Shown: positions 10,601 through 19,927 of the stretch, piece by piece | Position numbering within the stretch: position 1 is the stretch's first letter | Layout: every line of letters begins with the position of its first letter | Assembly: GCF_018739885.1 (NCBI RefSeq) | Contig: NZ_JADOES010000002.1 | Location: forward strand, 113,807 to 177,806 | Direction of reading: 5' to 3' | Length of the DNA stretch: 64,000 nucleotides | Source of the DNA: Leptothoe spongobia TAU-MAC 1115 | GTDB taxonomy: Bacteria; Cyanobacteriota; Cyanobacteriia; Phormidesmidales; Phormidesmidaceae | Translations under genes and position numbers: made by a program | Notes under the pieces: generated by a model | Seen by the model: only the letters and a program-made list of their open reading frames with translations | Database searches by the model: none | Told to the model about the DNA's origin: nothing

Positions 10601-13600
10601 AATTTCACTCTGATCTGCCAGGAGTAATGCATTCTCTGCTTGGAGATCAATATTGCCGCCATCGGTGTTAGCCGTGGTGGCGCTGATGGTCGATCCGTTT
10701 CTTAGGGATAACAAGTCTGAATCAACTGAGATATCTCCTCCCCTACCCTGGCCTTCGCTATTGACGCTGATGTTGCTGTTGTTTAATCGAGCTGTGTTGG
10801 CATTGATATTAATATTGCCGCCTTGACCGGTGGCTGTGGTAGTGGTGTTTGCTGCGATCGCACCCCCATCCAACCTTAATGTATCGCTAACGCTCACCTC
10901 AATTGTGCCAGCATCGCCAATCCCCTGGGTATTGGTTTGAACCGTTGCTCCATCGGTTAGATCAAAGGTATCGGCAACAATCTCAATATCTCCCGCATCA
11001 CCTGGATCGACAAAAATCCCATCGTTGACTGAACCCACCGGAAAGCGACCGTCCGGCAGTGTGGAGGCAGCAAGTTCCACATCATCGCTCAAGGTTAATT
11101 GCTGACTGCGAATCTCAATATTGCCAGCATTGCCTGGTCCCGTTGTCTCAACGGCTAATCTACCAGGGCCAGTAATAGTCAGGGCTGCTGGTGTCAATAC
11201 CCGCAGGTTACCTCCCTGGCCCCGAGACGTAGAGGCCGAGATCTGACTACCCTCAGCGAGAGTCAAGCGATTGGTCAAGAGATCAACATCACCCGCGCTA
11301 CCCTCAGCATTGGTCCGAACAGAAACTTGAGCCCCTTGATCCAGGGTGATATCAGGAGCATTTAACAGGATATTACCAGCCCTACCTTGGGCGTTGGTAA
11401 TGGCCGACAAAAAGGTATCTGCGCCGGCCAGCACAATGCCTGTATCTGAGCTAATGGCAATATTCCCGGCAGCACCCGAGCTAACGGTATTGCTAGAAAT
11501 CTCACTCCGATCTTGAACGGTAATCAGTCCAGGACTGGTAATGCTGACATCCCCTGCATCGCGAATGCCCTGGGCACTGCTGATAATGCTGCTATTGCCA
11601 AAGGTGAGATCGCCAGATCCGATAATGTCAATATCTCCCGATTCACCAATACCTCCCACCTCAAAAATAATCGGAGGACCAAAAGGAAACGGCACGACAA
11701 CTGTGGCACTGGTGACTAAATCAACATTATCCAGTAAGAGATCACCCAAACCATTAATGGTCAAGTTTCCTGCCTGGTTCTGCGAAGAAACCGTCAAAAC
11801 ATCTAAGTCTGAGATCTGATCTTTGGCAGATAAGATGACCTGACCACCATTGCCACTGCCTGCATCATTTTGAGAAATGGCAAATGACTGCAGAATCGCA
11901 TCCTCATTGCCGACAATGTTGTTCTGTTCTGTGATCAGAGAAATATTACCGCCATTGCCAGCTGGTCCTGCCGTCGCTAACGAAAAGGCAAATATAGGCA
12001 AACCTGGATTAATTTCACCACTGTTAGAGAAAATAGACACATTGCCGCCATCGCCTCCAGGCGCTGTATTACCGTCAGCAGCCCTTGAAAATGAAAATGA
12101 ATCTAGTAGACCGGTTGTAGCAATATCACCAGAGCCCGATGATAAGGTGATATTGCCGCCATCGCCCCCAATGACAGTTCCCATAAAGGATGACGAATTG
12201 GAAAACGCGCGTAAGGCACTAGTATTGATAGTACCGGAGTCGTTGGCAATATCAATATTGCCACCATCACCCCCCAATATTGTTCCAGACGATGACATTG
12301 ACACTGATGACACGTCGAAGGTCGAAGTTGTGAAGATATTACCAGAACTGTTCAAGATTGAAATATTGCCACCGTTCCCCCCCGTGATGGGACCAGACGA
12401 TGAACTAGAAAACGAGGATGAATCCGCGCTAGTGACATTGATATTACCTGCAGTGCTAGAGAACGAAATTTGTCCACCCGTACCTGCCGTTATATTTCCT
12501 GTGTTTCCAGTTGTTCTAGCCAGTGTCAACAACGGTGAGCGACTGTTGATATCTCCAGTGGTGGTGGAAAATGAGACTGCTCCGCTCACTCCCCCAAGCA
12601 CTTCTTCGGCACCAAAACCGCTGGTGATTGATCCTGACGTGATTGATGCGGTGGCATCAATGTTGCCAGAGCGGGTGGAAATTAGGGTAGCTCCACCATT
12701 TGCACCGGTAACGTTGATGCTCCCAGATGTTTGTGAAGCTGAGAACACATCTGCAAGGGTGACGTCTCCGGAGGATGTTGAGATTAAAAGACTGCCTCCT
12801 TGTCCTCCGGTTATGTTGCCACCGGAGGACAGCGAGCGTGAGACAATATTGGTACCTGAGAAATCAACATTTCCGGAGGTTGTTGAAACTGCAATATCGC
12901 CACCGTTGCCACCGGCAACATCCCCAGTAGACCCATTGGTACGGGTGAATGTGAGCAGAGATGAGGTGCGGATGTCACCAGATGTGGTGGACAGGGTAAT
13001 ACCGCCCCCATCTCCACCGATTAAGCGGTTCCCGGAGGTTGATTGAGTCGATGTGTTCAATGTGCCTGTGAAGATATCACCTAAAGTGGATGAAAGGGCA
13101 ATATCCCCTCCCATCCCGTTGACGACATTATCCCCTCCAGAAAATGTTGTTGTAGAGGTGGTTAAATCTCCGGTAGTAATGTTGCCCTGGGCCGCGATCG
13201 CAATATCTCCCCCATCCCCACTGATCACATTGCTAGATCCACCAAACGTTCGTGCAGAGGTGGTTAAATTGCCTGTAGTAATGGTGCTTTGGGTTGCGAT
13301 CGCAATATCCCCACTACCACCACTACCAGACGTATTAATACCGGCTAATGACAATTCTCCAATGGCATCAATGGCCACGGTGCCGCCTTGACTACCAGCA
13401 CCAATCCCCGCAGTGGTAATGCCATTCGCTGCAATATTTCCCGTTGCCATCAGGTCTAATGCGCCACCATTGCCTTGGGCCAGGGACGTGAACAATAATT
13501 GTGTACCGATAGCGCCCCCCCAAGGAGCCGCATCCCCAGCTTGAAAAAGTGCACCAGCATCCGCTGCAAAGTTATCGACAACGTCTAAGAGCCAGATGCC

Positions 13601-15430
13601 ACTGGCTATATCTCCATCAAAAATACTTAAACTGCCATCGGGCTGAAAGCTACCAATAAAAGGAGCTGTTCCATCAGCGATGGCGATAGATGCTTCATCA
13701 TCGAGAACAGTATCCTGAAAGTTATCATTGCCGCCACCGACACCATCAAAAAGGATGAGGGATTGATTATTAGGGTTGGTGAGAGTGACGGTGAGATCTG
13801 CATCAAAGGTATGGGCAGCAGAGAATCTGACATCTAGATCACCTACAGTCCTGACTCCATCAGGAACGGTAAAGCTAAACTGAGCGGGACCTGATGTGCC
13901 AACTGCTGGGATCGGCCCGCCAGCATCGACATCGATAATTGTCTCTTCAGTTAAGGCTGATGTGTTGATATTACCCAACAGAAAGTTGGCCCCAGAGATG
14001 GTCAAATCTCTGCCATTAGTCGCTAAAGTATCTTGCAAATCCAGCATAACCACATCACCGATACCGTCGTTATTGGCATCGGCAATGAAAGCAATCCGGC
14101 CTGTGCCACTGGAAAATCTCAGTTGATTATCGACTAAGTCTTCAACCGTAATTCCATCAGTTGCTTGCAAAATGACATCGGTATCACCAGCAAGGCCTTC
14201 TAACTCAGATTCAAAAATAGTGCTGGGTCCTAGATCATTAATAGCGCTTAGGGGAGAGCTTAAAATCTGCCCAGCTAGCCCCGAGACATTACCTGCAAAG
14301 CTATCTGCCCCGTCTGCTGCACTATCGGCTGTGCCATTGGCAATGGTAATGGTGGTGGGATCTAACAGCAAAATGCCAGTCTGACCAAATTGCGCTGCTG
14401 TATCGACCGCCCCCCGAAAGATTAAATGGCCGCCACTGGAGACTTCTACAAATCCGCCATTTGAGAACTGGGCTGGGTTATTCGCTCCACGGGTAGAAAT
14501 ATCACCATAAAAGCCAGTGACCTGATCGGACCAGATGGCAACAGTCCCCCCATTTCCTGACTCTGTGGCATCTGCCACAATGCGAGTGTCGGGGCCAATA
14601 AATGTGCGCTGAGCATTGAGTTCTGGCTTAGCCCCTTGTAATCGCCCACCAATCAAGACAGTGCCACCACCGTCGCGATCAGAAACATCAATCAAGGCAT
14701 CATCCAACACACCCACTGTTTGACCAAACAGACCCACAGTGCCACCAGGCGCGATCAGATTACCGGTATGACTAATGTGCCGTCCCTGGAAAGTGAGCCT
14801 TTGTCCATTTGGAATAACTAGATTACCAGCATTATTAATATCGCCCTGACCGAGTTGGACCCCCGGTGTGACATTTAGGGTGAGCAAAGGCGGCGCTTGA
14901 GGGTTGGCCGCACTAAATTCCAGACCATCACCAAATGTAAAAGACTCTGCCGTACTAGCCGTAAAGGAGCCAGGAATATCTAGGGTAGCGCTGGGGCCAA
15001 AAACAATCCCATTGGGGTTGAGCAAAAAGAGATTAGCATTGCCCAAAACCCCTAAAGTGCCACCAATATTAGAGACATTATTTCCAGTGATGCGTGAGAA
15101 AATGTTAGCGATGTCTAAGGGATTGACAAAGTAAACTCCCCGGTTAGGATCAATATTAAATTCTTGAAAACTGTGAAATAGACTATCGCTGCGAACCGTT
15201 CCCCCTTCGATCAGGTCTGAGGGCAGTCCACGCACGTCAGCATTTGGCTGAATCTGAGTGCCTGTGGTGGGGTCTGGAACCAGTTGGGCGAAGGCTGGTT
15301 TTGCGACTAACAGACTGCAAACACCCATCATTAGAACCTGATTAGGCTTTACCAGTGTGAATGGCCTGGTAAATTTCTCTAAATGATACATCGCACTAAA
15401 CGGAGATTGTGGAGTGCGTAAATTACCCAT
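7628..15430 (-). CDS. Secreted TPS-domain beta-helix/TPR/CHAT fusion protein (2600 aa)
   Basis: Residues 1-49 form a signal peptide ending AKPAFA-Q. Residues ~50-340 are the haemagglutination-activity (two-partner secretion) domain, with IFSRITGNNVSNIGG and NPNGIVFGP motifs. A long beta-helix follows to about 1780, built of GGDGGNI..S..SG-type repeats. TPR-like helices occupy ~1830-2180, and a CHAT (caspase-like) peptidase domain ~2230-2600. The CHAT dyad is visible: His2465 in HLATHGEF and Cys2512 in SACKTASG. Cyanobacteria often carry this fusion; the peptidase substrate is unknown. Export would normally need a TpsB/Omp85 partner, which is not in the window. The tail of the gene is copied as debris at 32396-32760 and as a tiny remnant at 15528-15551. 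A start at 15391 (MYHLEKF) is also possible. Confidence 0.88.
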   Translation of the reverse strand: MGNLRTPQSPFSAMYHLEKFTRPFTLVKPNQVLMMGVCSLLVAKPAFAQLVPDPTTGTQIQPNADVRGLPSDLIEGGTVRSDSLFHSFQEFNIDPNRGVYFVNPLDIANIFSRITGNNVSNIGGTLGVLGNANLFLLNPNGIVFGPSATLDIPGSFTASTAESFTFGDGLEFSAANPQAPPLLTLNVTPGVQLGQGDINNAGNLVIPNGQRLTFQGRHISHTGNLIAPGGTVGLFGQTVGVLDDALIDVSDRDGGGTVLIGGRLQGAKPELNAQRTFIGPDTRIVADATESGNGGTVAIWSDQVTGFYGDISTRGANNPAQFSNGGFVEVSSGGHLIFRGAVDTAAQFGQTGILLLDPTTITIANGTADSAADGADSFAGNVSGLAGQILSSPLSAINDLGPSTIFESELEGLAGDTDVILQATDGITVEDLVDNQLRFSSGTGRIAFIADANNDGIGDVVMLDLQDTLATNGRDLTISGANFLLGNINTSALTEETIIDVDAGGPIPAVGTSGPAQFSFTVPDGVRTVGDLDVRFSAAHTFDADLTVTLTNPNNQSLILFDGVGGGNDNFQDTVLDDEASIAIADGTAPFIGSFQPDGSLSIFDGDIASGIWLLDVVDNFAADAGALFQAGDAAPWGGAIGTQLLFTSLAQGNGGALDLMATGNIAANGITTAGIGAGSQGGTVAIDAIGELSLAGINTSGSGGSGDIAIATQSTITTGNLTTSARTFGGSSNVISGDGGDIAIAAQGNITTGDLTTSTTTFSGGDNVVNGMGGDIALSSTLGDIFTGTLNTSTQSTSGNRLIGGDGGGITLSTTSGDIRTSSLLTFTRTNGSTGDVAGGNGGDIAVSTTSGNVDFSGTNIVSRSLSSGGNITGGQGGSLLISTSSGDVTLADVFSASQTSGSINVTGANGGATLISTRSGNIDATASITSGSITSGFGAEEVLGGVSGAVSFSTTTGDINSRSPLLTLARTTGNTGNITAGTGGQISFSSTAGNINVTSADSSSFSSSSSGPITGGNGGNISILNSSGNIFTTSTFDVSSVSMSSSGTILGGDGGNIDIANDSGTINTSALRAFSNSSSFMGTVIGGDGGNITLSSGSGDIATTGLLDSFSFSRAADGNTAPGGDGGNVSIFSNSGEINPGLPIFAFSLATAGPAGNGGNISLITEQNNIVGNEDAILQSFAISQNDAGSGNGGQVILSAKDQISDLDVLTVSSQNQAGNLTINGLGDLLLDNVDLVTSATVVVPFPFGPPIIFEVGGIGESGDIDIIGSGDLTFGNSSIISSAQGIRDAGDVSITSPGLITVQDRSEISSNTVSSGAAGNIAISSDTGIVLAGADTFLSAITNAQGRAGNILLNAPDITLDQGAQVSVRTNAEGSAGDVDLLTNRLTLAEGSQISASTSRGQGGNLRVLTPAALTITGPGRLAVETTGPGNAGNIEIRSQQLTLSDDVELAASTLPDGRFPVGSVNDGIFVDPGDAGDIEIVADTFDLTDGATVQTNTQGIGDAGTIEVSVSDTLRLDGGAIAANTTTTATGQGGNININANTARLNNSNISVNSEGQGRGGDISVDSDLLSLRNGSTISATTANTDGGNIDLQAENALLLADQSEINATAGNAAAGGNGGNININTDFVVGLRAGQNRIVAEAFSGNGGNINIVTIAILGAEFLDISASSQFGLDGEISIDSPNLDPARGLTQLPASLADASNQIANACAIDRQGQAQFVVTGRGGLPTTPASQPMGIYPLSDLGALPNRSNTIGQVAPLPKSHRQAAQQQATATHKNSDLTASINSHTLDHLLQQAAQAYYQADYIQAATQWQQATNLLAQTNDPLTYASTLSNLALAYGQLGDWQQANTTLIASQQLLTPETVTPQLLAQVLNTRASLNLNQGDTQMALTDWQQAAAIYHRVGDQPGYHQAQLNQIQVLQSLGLYRQAQNQLEEIITALTNQSPSPQKAIALLTLGNNLRSSGDLSQAQQNLEAALAIAQQLSQPALTSQIWLNLGHVATGNPDQALAYYQQALAIAPNPLGQFQASISQLRLLVTADPGAAQNLWADLAVDLQPLNLPTSRESIYAQLHLIHTLLNSDLFEHSSADLLTLLNQASQQAQIIQDPIAQTYSLGYQGDFYGKQQQWNKAEAVTQKAFRQAQTLQVPEVTYPIALQLGRLQKSQGKRSQAIDAYGMAIDALEILRKDLIATSDDVQFTFRDDVEPIYREFVKLLLQGDNARPAKETDLRQARKLIEALQVAEVNDYFQDACIQGSSVLADEIDPTAAVIYPILLDDQLDVIVSVDGDIKHYSTSVASQDVDKTIKQLLGTLTSPIRSKRPRTTQQLQQVYTWILGPAEDYLAQQNIESLVFVADGILRTLPLTTLHDGEQYLIEKYNVVLSPGLSLLEPRPLQQQDLKMLAGGLSEARSGFSALPFVTDELQQVTNQIPDHQVLFNETLTKSNLLNSLKTAPAGVVHLATHGEFGATVEDTFILTWEGKLTMEEMSKVLQARHRSNLSPVELLVFSACKTASGDSRAVLGIAGTAIRSGARSALAGLWAINDQAAATFMTEFYKALAQPETTKAEAFRQAQLALMQDPQLASPYFWSPFVLVGNWL

Positions 15431-15527
15431 GATTTTGTGGCTCTATTTGCTGAAAGTTAGCATATGGGCACCCTGGTTAATCGTGAACTATTAGTGTAAC
15501 GAAGGGAGTGAGCAATCTAGCAGAACC

Positions 15528-15551
15528 TTCATAACCAGTTACCCACCAGTC
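15528..15551 (-). pseudogene. Tiny remnant of a CHAT-gene 3' end
   Basis: Read on the minus strand, this stretch encodes LVGNWL followed by a stop, exactly as at the end of the 2600-aa CHAT protein (7628) and the CHAT fragment (32396). The nucleotide match is about 20 bases, ending in ATAACCAGTTACC on the plus strand. It sits just upstream of the intact gene. With the 32.4-kb fragment it suggests that several CHAT-gene copies once existed and were deleted by recombination. The match is short, so chance is not excluded. Confidence 0.4.
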
Positions 15552-15686
15552 CGGACGGATCACATACCTGACATAAACTTTGCCTATGTCTAGAACCGTC
15601 TGTGCCCGAAACTCCCTGAGATAGAAAGAGGGCGTGCAGGACTAACTCGCACTCACCCTGATCCCCATTCAGAATTCACACCATCG

Positions 15687-16841
15687 CTATTCTTCGTGAA
15701 ATTCAATCAGGCGTCCGTTTGTGGGCTGAACTGGACGAGCATTCATCGGGTAAAGCTGTTCAAAGGATCTATCTGGCAAAGCATATATCCGGTTTAGAAT
15801 TTTGTAAGCATCCTGGTCTTTAGGATCTACCGAACGGAGAGAATTACTTTGGCGATCATGCACAAATGGATGTAATTGATACCCAGCCACTTTCCCTCGC
15901 TTGCTGCCTTTAGTAAACAACATGATTTCCCATAGTGCGCCCAGACGACTTGACAGAGAACGAGAAATCTCGATGTTCCCTTGCAAAAAATTACCCGAGC
16001 TGTAGAGTATGTGACAATCACCAAATTTTTCGATTGGCTGTAATACATGAGGGTGGCAGCCACCTACTATATCGACATCTTGGGCAGCAAGGGTTTTCGC
16101 AAAATCACGGGTAGCACGGGATGGAAAGTGTTGATATTCATAATCCCAATGGGGCAATACTACTGTTGTATCAACTGCATCGGAAGATAATAGCTCAGGG
16201 GCCTGTTTGCTATGCAATATGCCAAAATTTGTTGGGTCTCTAAAGCCATTTTCTGTAGAATTGTTGAGCCAGTGGGTCCATGCCCAAATCCCTACACTCA
16301 GGCCTGATGGTAATGTACGCACAAGATGGGTAGGACGACCTTCTGTGATCTGTCCCACCGTATCGATGTGATGTTTTGAAAAAGTTCTAAGTGTGGTTTC
16401 AAGACCCTGATCGCCAGCATCTTGGGCATGATTATTGGCCACACTAATCACCAGACGATCGGTTGACACACCAACTTTTGAAAACAACTTCACCAGGAAA
16501 TCAGGATCAATCGCTTGCTCCCAAAGATTATCGCCAGTACGTTCTCCACATAACCCGGTGAGATTACCAATGACCAGGTCAGCACGGCTAAAAACTTGTC
16601 GCAGTTTATCGTCGATTATGGGTACTGCAGATAAGCCAACTAAATCGCCAAAAAACACTAACCGTACGAGGCTATTATCTTCCTGTGCAGGTCGGCGGAC
16701 TAGCGGTGCTGGGGAAACCCCAGAATGATTTCTGAATGAAGGTTGATGGGCGTACCAGGGATACGCCAGGGTATAGGAAAGAGGGTAAGGCGAAACCGCT
16801 AAACCATCTTTAAACTTTTGCACCATGCGGAGTAGTTTCAT
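15687..16841 (-). CDS. CapA-family metallophosphatase-like protein (384 aa)
   Basis: The fold signature of the CapA/PgsA (poly-gamma-glutamate synthesis) family is visible: FFGDLVG near residue 65, VIGNLTG near 90, SVANNHAQDAG at 133-143, and later GGCHPHVLQP and LYSSGNFLQG. Members are calcineurin-like phosphoesterase-fold proteins found in capsule or polyglutamate export and in many uncharacterised settings. No lipobox or clear signal peptide is seen. The ATG at 16841 is chosen over a GTG at 16847 because AAGAGG sits just upstream. That ribosome site overlaps the stop of the upstream TSUP gene, so the two are probably cotranscribed and coupled. The substrate is unknown. Confidence 0.8.
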   Translation of the reverse strand: MKLLRMVQKFKDGLAVSPYPLSYTLAYPWYAHQPSFRNHSGVSPAPLVRRPAQEDNSLVRLVFFGDLVGLSAVPIIDDKLRQVFSRADLVIGNLTGLCGERTGDNLWEQAIDPDFLVKLFSKVGVSTDRLVISVANNHAQDAGDQGLETTLRTFSKHHIDTVGQITEGRPTHLVRTLPSGLSVGIWAWTHWLNNSTENGFRDPTNFGILHSKQAPELLSSDAVDTTVVLPHWDYEYQHFPSRATRDFAKTLAAQDVDIVGGCHPHVLQPIEKFGDCHILYSSGNFLQGNIEISRSLSSRLGALWEIMLFTKGSKRGKVAGYQLHPFVHDRQSNSLRSVDPKDQDAYKILNRIYALPDRSFEQLYPMNARPVQPTNGRLIEFHEE

Positions 16842-16850
16842 AATCACCTC

Positions 16851-17606
16851 TTAGTGTAAAGAGCGTATGGTTAACAGTGTGGCGATACCAAGCAAATAAA
16901 GACCTTGCATCCGTCGAATTCGATTGATTGGCACTTGACGGCTCCAGTGACTTGATAGTCCAGCACTGAGTATTCCTGGAATCAGCATCTTTCCCGCTGC
17001 CCATAGATCAATTTGTCCTGATTGCAAGTAGGGTATTACCCCCATAGCGGCGGCTGAAATCCCTAAACAGAGGCTGAGGGCCATAGCTCGTCTAAACGCT
17101 ACACCAAGCATACGATTGAGAGCAGTAGCAACAATGATGTTGCCACCACCGCCCACTAATCCTGCCATAAAGCCTGACGCTGCTCCCGTAAAACCAATCT
17201 TTGCGAAAATCTGTGAATTTAATTGGGATGGCTTTGCAGTGCTGTTAGTTCTTGAGGTTGAAGATTTGGACTTTAGCAACGATACTCCCACAATCAACAG
17301 TAAAACAACAGCAAGCACTTCGAGAAAACGCTCTGGCATTTGTAGCGAAACCTTGGCACCACCGTAGGAGGCTACCATCGCAGGAATACAGATGACTGGG
17401 ATGAGTTCCATAGCAAGCCCTACCTGCTGTACAAGAGGGATCAGAGTCGCTGCCATGGTAAAGACCTGTATACTCAAACACAGTCCGATCACGCTATGAA
17501 CATTTACCCCTGCCAACAGTAGGATAGAAAGGACGACTGCCATGCCATTGGCCCCGGTAAACCCCGTGACCAGTCCATTTACGATTCCAGCAATGATGTA
17601 TATCAT
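16851..17606 (-). CDS. TSUP (TauE/SafE) family membrane transporter (251 aa)
   Basis: About eight hydrophobic segments are present. The two halves carry the family features: an N-terminal GIVNGLVTGFTGANG segment and a middle GFMAGLVGGGGNIIVATAL segment with the conserved Gly-rich turn. TSUP proteins export sulfite, sulfonates or other organic anions; the substrate here cannot be read from sequence. The start at 17606 (MIYIIAG) is preferred over 17639 because GAAGAG lies about eight bases upstream. It is followed nine bases later by the CapA-like gene, which suggests a shared transcript, possibly for an anionic product. Confidence 0.82.
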   Translation of the reverse strand: MIYIIAGIVNGLVTGFTGANGMAVVLSILLLAGVNVHSVIGLCLSIQVFTMAATLIPLVQQVGLAMELIPVICIPAMVASYGGAKVSLQMPERFLEVLAVVLLLIVGVSLLKSKSSTSRTNSTAKPSQLNSQIFAKIGFTGAASGFMAGLVGGGGNIIVATALNRMLGVAFRRAMALSLCLGISAAAMGVIPYLQSGQIDLWAAGKMLIPGILSAGLSSHWSRQVPINRIRRMQGLYLLGIATLLTIRSLH

Positions 17607-17706
17607 GAGAAACTCTTCGCATCTTTTGAGAACAGCCATGAAACCCTTTCAGGTTCTTCCTGTAGTTGTTCCATAGACTCAGCAGGAACAACACCTTTAG
17701 ATTACG

Positions 17707-18567
17707 TCAGTGGGCATTCACACTTATTTTTTGCTTAAGCTGTAGCAATGTCTTATAAGTGTCAGTTTGAGTGAACTTGTTTTCGATTTCAAAATAGGCC
17801 TGCCGTTCTATGGACGATAGTTCTGGATGCATAATACGCATCAGCATGATATACCGGTCACAATCTGTGTGATTCCAAGCCTCATGGACAAATGTGTCAT
17901 CAAAGCCCAGACATTTGCCGTTTTCCCATATTCTTTTGATATTAGCGACACGAATACCAAGATCACCGGTCGGTATGCGCAGTCCCCAATGCATCCGTAA
18001 GCATGCATTTTGTCCTCCACAGTGGGGGGGCAAGTGTAAACCAGGAGACATCAATGCAAAATATGTTTTGCACAGAAAGTTTTGGCTTGCTAGTTCAGTT
18101 AGGATTTCTCCAATCTTTGGAAAGCGAGCTAAGGCTTCAGGAATAACTTGCCCTTCTTCCGTCACAAGATTGTAGGAACGCCAATTAGCATTAGTCCCGA
18201 AGTAACCTGTAGCTGTGCCATCAAATGAATCTTGAACAGTCTGTAATCCCTGCTCGAACTCTGAGGACAACAGGTGAAATTGACTCTCTAATGATGTTAA
18301 TAATGAAGAGATATGATCAGGGAAATCGGATGTTGCCCAGTAGGGTTTTGCAGTTAAGTTTGGAAAAAGTCGAAAGTAAGGTTTTTGGCCCAGATCCTGA
18401 TTTGTTAGTGGTGAACTGGTTGGCAGAGAGGTAAAGGTAAACGCAACATTTCGAAAACGTGTTAGTTCAGCATCCAGGGATGTTTCTACTTCGGCAACTG
18501 AAGCAATATAGTCTCTCTCAGCCGCTTGCTTTAGCGCTTGAAGCAGGTCCTGTTGTGAATGGTTCAT
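17707..18567 (-). CDS. Aspartyl/asparaginyl beta-hydroxylase family dioxygenase (286 aa)
   Basis: The C-terminal half carries the Fe(II)/2-oxoglutarate motifs of this family. HLPPHCGGQNACLRMHWGL supplies a metal His and an Arg/His pair, and FVHEAWNHTDCDRYIMLMR supplies the second His and the 2OG-binding Arg. Family members hydroxylate Asp/Asn in proteins or, as in OlsC, the acyl chain of ornithine lipids. It lies directly downstream of an OlsB-like acyltransferase on the same strand, 88 bases away, so an aminolipid substrate is a reasonable inference. The start at 18567 is preferred because AGGAAGG lies seven bases upstream; the longer frame from 18654 has no such site. Confidence 0.8.
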   Translation of the reverse strand: MNHSQQDLLQALKQAAERDYIASVAEVETSLDAELTRFRNVAFTFTSLPTSSPLTNQDLGQKPYFRLFPNLTAKPYWATSDFPDHISSLLTSLESQFHLLSSEFEQGLQTVQDSFDGTATGYFGTNANWRSYNLVTEEGQVIPEALARFPKIGEILTELASQNFLCKTYFALMSPGLHLPPHCGGQNACLRMHWGLRIPTGDLGIRVANIKRIWENGKCLGFDDTFVHEAWNHTDCDRYIMLMRIMHPELSSIERQAYFEIENKFTQTDTYKTLLQLKQKISVNAH

Positions 18568-18655
18568 TGTACACCTTCCTTTGGTCAGTATCTTGGTTGA
18601 ATATTGGTGTTTCAGAGGCTGGCTCTGAGGTCTGCGATACCTAGAAGCAGCCATT

Positions 18656-19750
18656 CTAAGCGACCTTAGATAGCACTAAGGGGCAGCTTAGGAAATATTT
18701 TTTTTGAGAGATTATGAAGTGTATGACTTGCTCCAAGCAAGAAACTTTGCTTTCTAGAGACTTGAGATCAAGTTCTCGAAAACGTTGAGGATTAGTACTT
18801 GTGTAAGAATCCATAAACTGCTTTTTTTGTTTCTCTTTGATGGAAGCCGTTGGCAGTAGTAGGGCCGCTGCGATCGCATTACCAAACCCCTTGCTATAGG
18901 CACTGCCAAAATACTGAATATCATCACCGCCCGTTCTAAGGTATGTATTTATGAGCGGTGGTATTCCCTGCTCCATATCTTTCAGTAGCTTTTTGAGATA
19001 GGCAAACTCCGTTGCATAGTCTCCACCTCTAAAAGTTGAGTTAGTGTCAACAACAACCCGTACATTTTCCTTAGGATGTAATAGCTGATTAACATTAAGG
19101 TGATAGAGCTGGAGAAACTCTATCAAAAGGTTTCGAGCCGGTTGAGGATAGGTGGAGGGAATCGTCACCTTGCCAAAAATATATTTAATATTGGGGTACT
19201 CTCGGAGTAAAGCACCTAGCCCTTGCCAAATAGCAAACAATCCAATTTTGCAATTTTTTGCGTTACGATTAACCACCGAACGACCTAGCTCAACTGTTTT
19301 GTTTAAGTAATCTGTTTGGAAGTTCTGACAAAATTCAAATTGGTCAGCCGTAGAGAGCCTAATGCTACCATCGGATTGGATTGCATCTTGGCAAAAAATA
19401 TAACGATACATGGAAACAATTTCCTGATTGATCGGATCCCAAGCCACAAGTTGGCGATAAGCGTTAGGTCCATAATCAAAGGTATCAATATCTTTAGCCT
19501 TACCTGTGTCAACCCCTTCACGACGAAACTCTACTGTTCGAATCCGTCCAATTTCAGACATCACTTGGGGTGAGTCCTCTGCGGTGACAACATATATTTC
19601 TAAGCCTTTGCAAGTTCGAATTAGCTTATTTTTTGTCAGTTCAGATGATAGTATCTGTTTGTCAATAGGTAGAGTTTTGACTGGGGTAATGGGAGAGGCT
19701 ACGGTTTGATTAGAAACAATCTTAGATGGTGTTCTGCAAGTTATGTTCAT
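18656..19750 (-). CDS. OlsB-like GNAT N-acyltransferase, copy 1 (364 aa)
   Basis: The core matches the Acetyltransf_5/OlsB (ornithine N-acyltransferase) pattern: IGRIRTVEFRREG, DIDTFDYG, QLVAWDP..EIVSMYRY, then ELGRSVVNR, IWQGLGALL and FGKVTIPSTY. In OlsB this domain moves a 3-hydroxyacyl group from ACP to ornithine. The protein is longer than OlsB by a C-terminal ~130 residues of unknown role. A homologue is encoded at 35192. The open frame extends to 19909, but that end lies inside the shared promoter element (19871-19927). The ATG at 19750 is therefore chosen, and the paralogue begins at the same point. It is followed by the Asp/Asn hydroxylase. Confidence 0.75.
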   Translation of the reverse strand: MNITCRTPSKIVSNQTVASPITPVKTLPIDKQILSSELTKNKLIRTCKGLEIYVVTAEDSPQVMSEIGRIRTVEFRREGVDTGKAKDIDTFDYGPNAYRQLVAWDPINQEIVSMYRYIFCQDAIQSDGSIRLSTADQFEFCQNFQTDYLNKTVELGRSVVNRNAKNCKIGLFAIWQGLGALLREYPNIKYIFGKVTIPSTYPQPARNLLIEFLQLYHLNVNQLLHPKENVRVVVDTNSTFRGGDYATEFAYLKKLLKDMEQGIPPLINTYLRTGGDDIQYFGSAYSKGFGNAIAAALLLPTASIKEKQKKQFMDSYTSTNPQRFRELDLKSLESKVSCLEQVIHFIISQKKYFLSCPLVLSKVA

Positions 19751-19870
19751 TGGTCTACTTCGTGGGTAATTGGTGAGGACCATTTTTGGAAACTTGAGCA
19801 ATAGTTTGCTAAAGAGTCTGATGAGTACTCTTCTCAAGCTGTTGTATTTACTATCGCTAGAATCTTGGGT

Positions 19871-19927
19871 CGAAACAATCCTGAAAAGTTCAGGTTTATT
19901 GGGATACAACTTCAGATTTATTCAGGT
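19871..19927 (-). promoter_or_regulatory. Shared promoter element, copy 1 (for acyltransferase 1)
   Basis: Read on the minus strand: CCTGAATAAATCTGAAG, a 6-base spacer, then AATAAACCTGAACTTTTC and AGGATTGTTTCG. These are two 22-23-bp units like those at 20309, 36311, 37174 and 38836. A TAGTAAAT box lies about 20 bases further on and could be the -10. The ATG at 19750 is 120 bases downstream. Confidence 0.7.

Noticed and set aside
11877..13046. 389-aa open frame on the plus strand inside the CHAT/TPS gene
   Set aside because: It is antisense to the Gly/Asp-rich beta-helix repeats; the Pro/Val-rich, repetitive translation is an artefact of the repeat composition.
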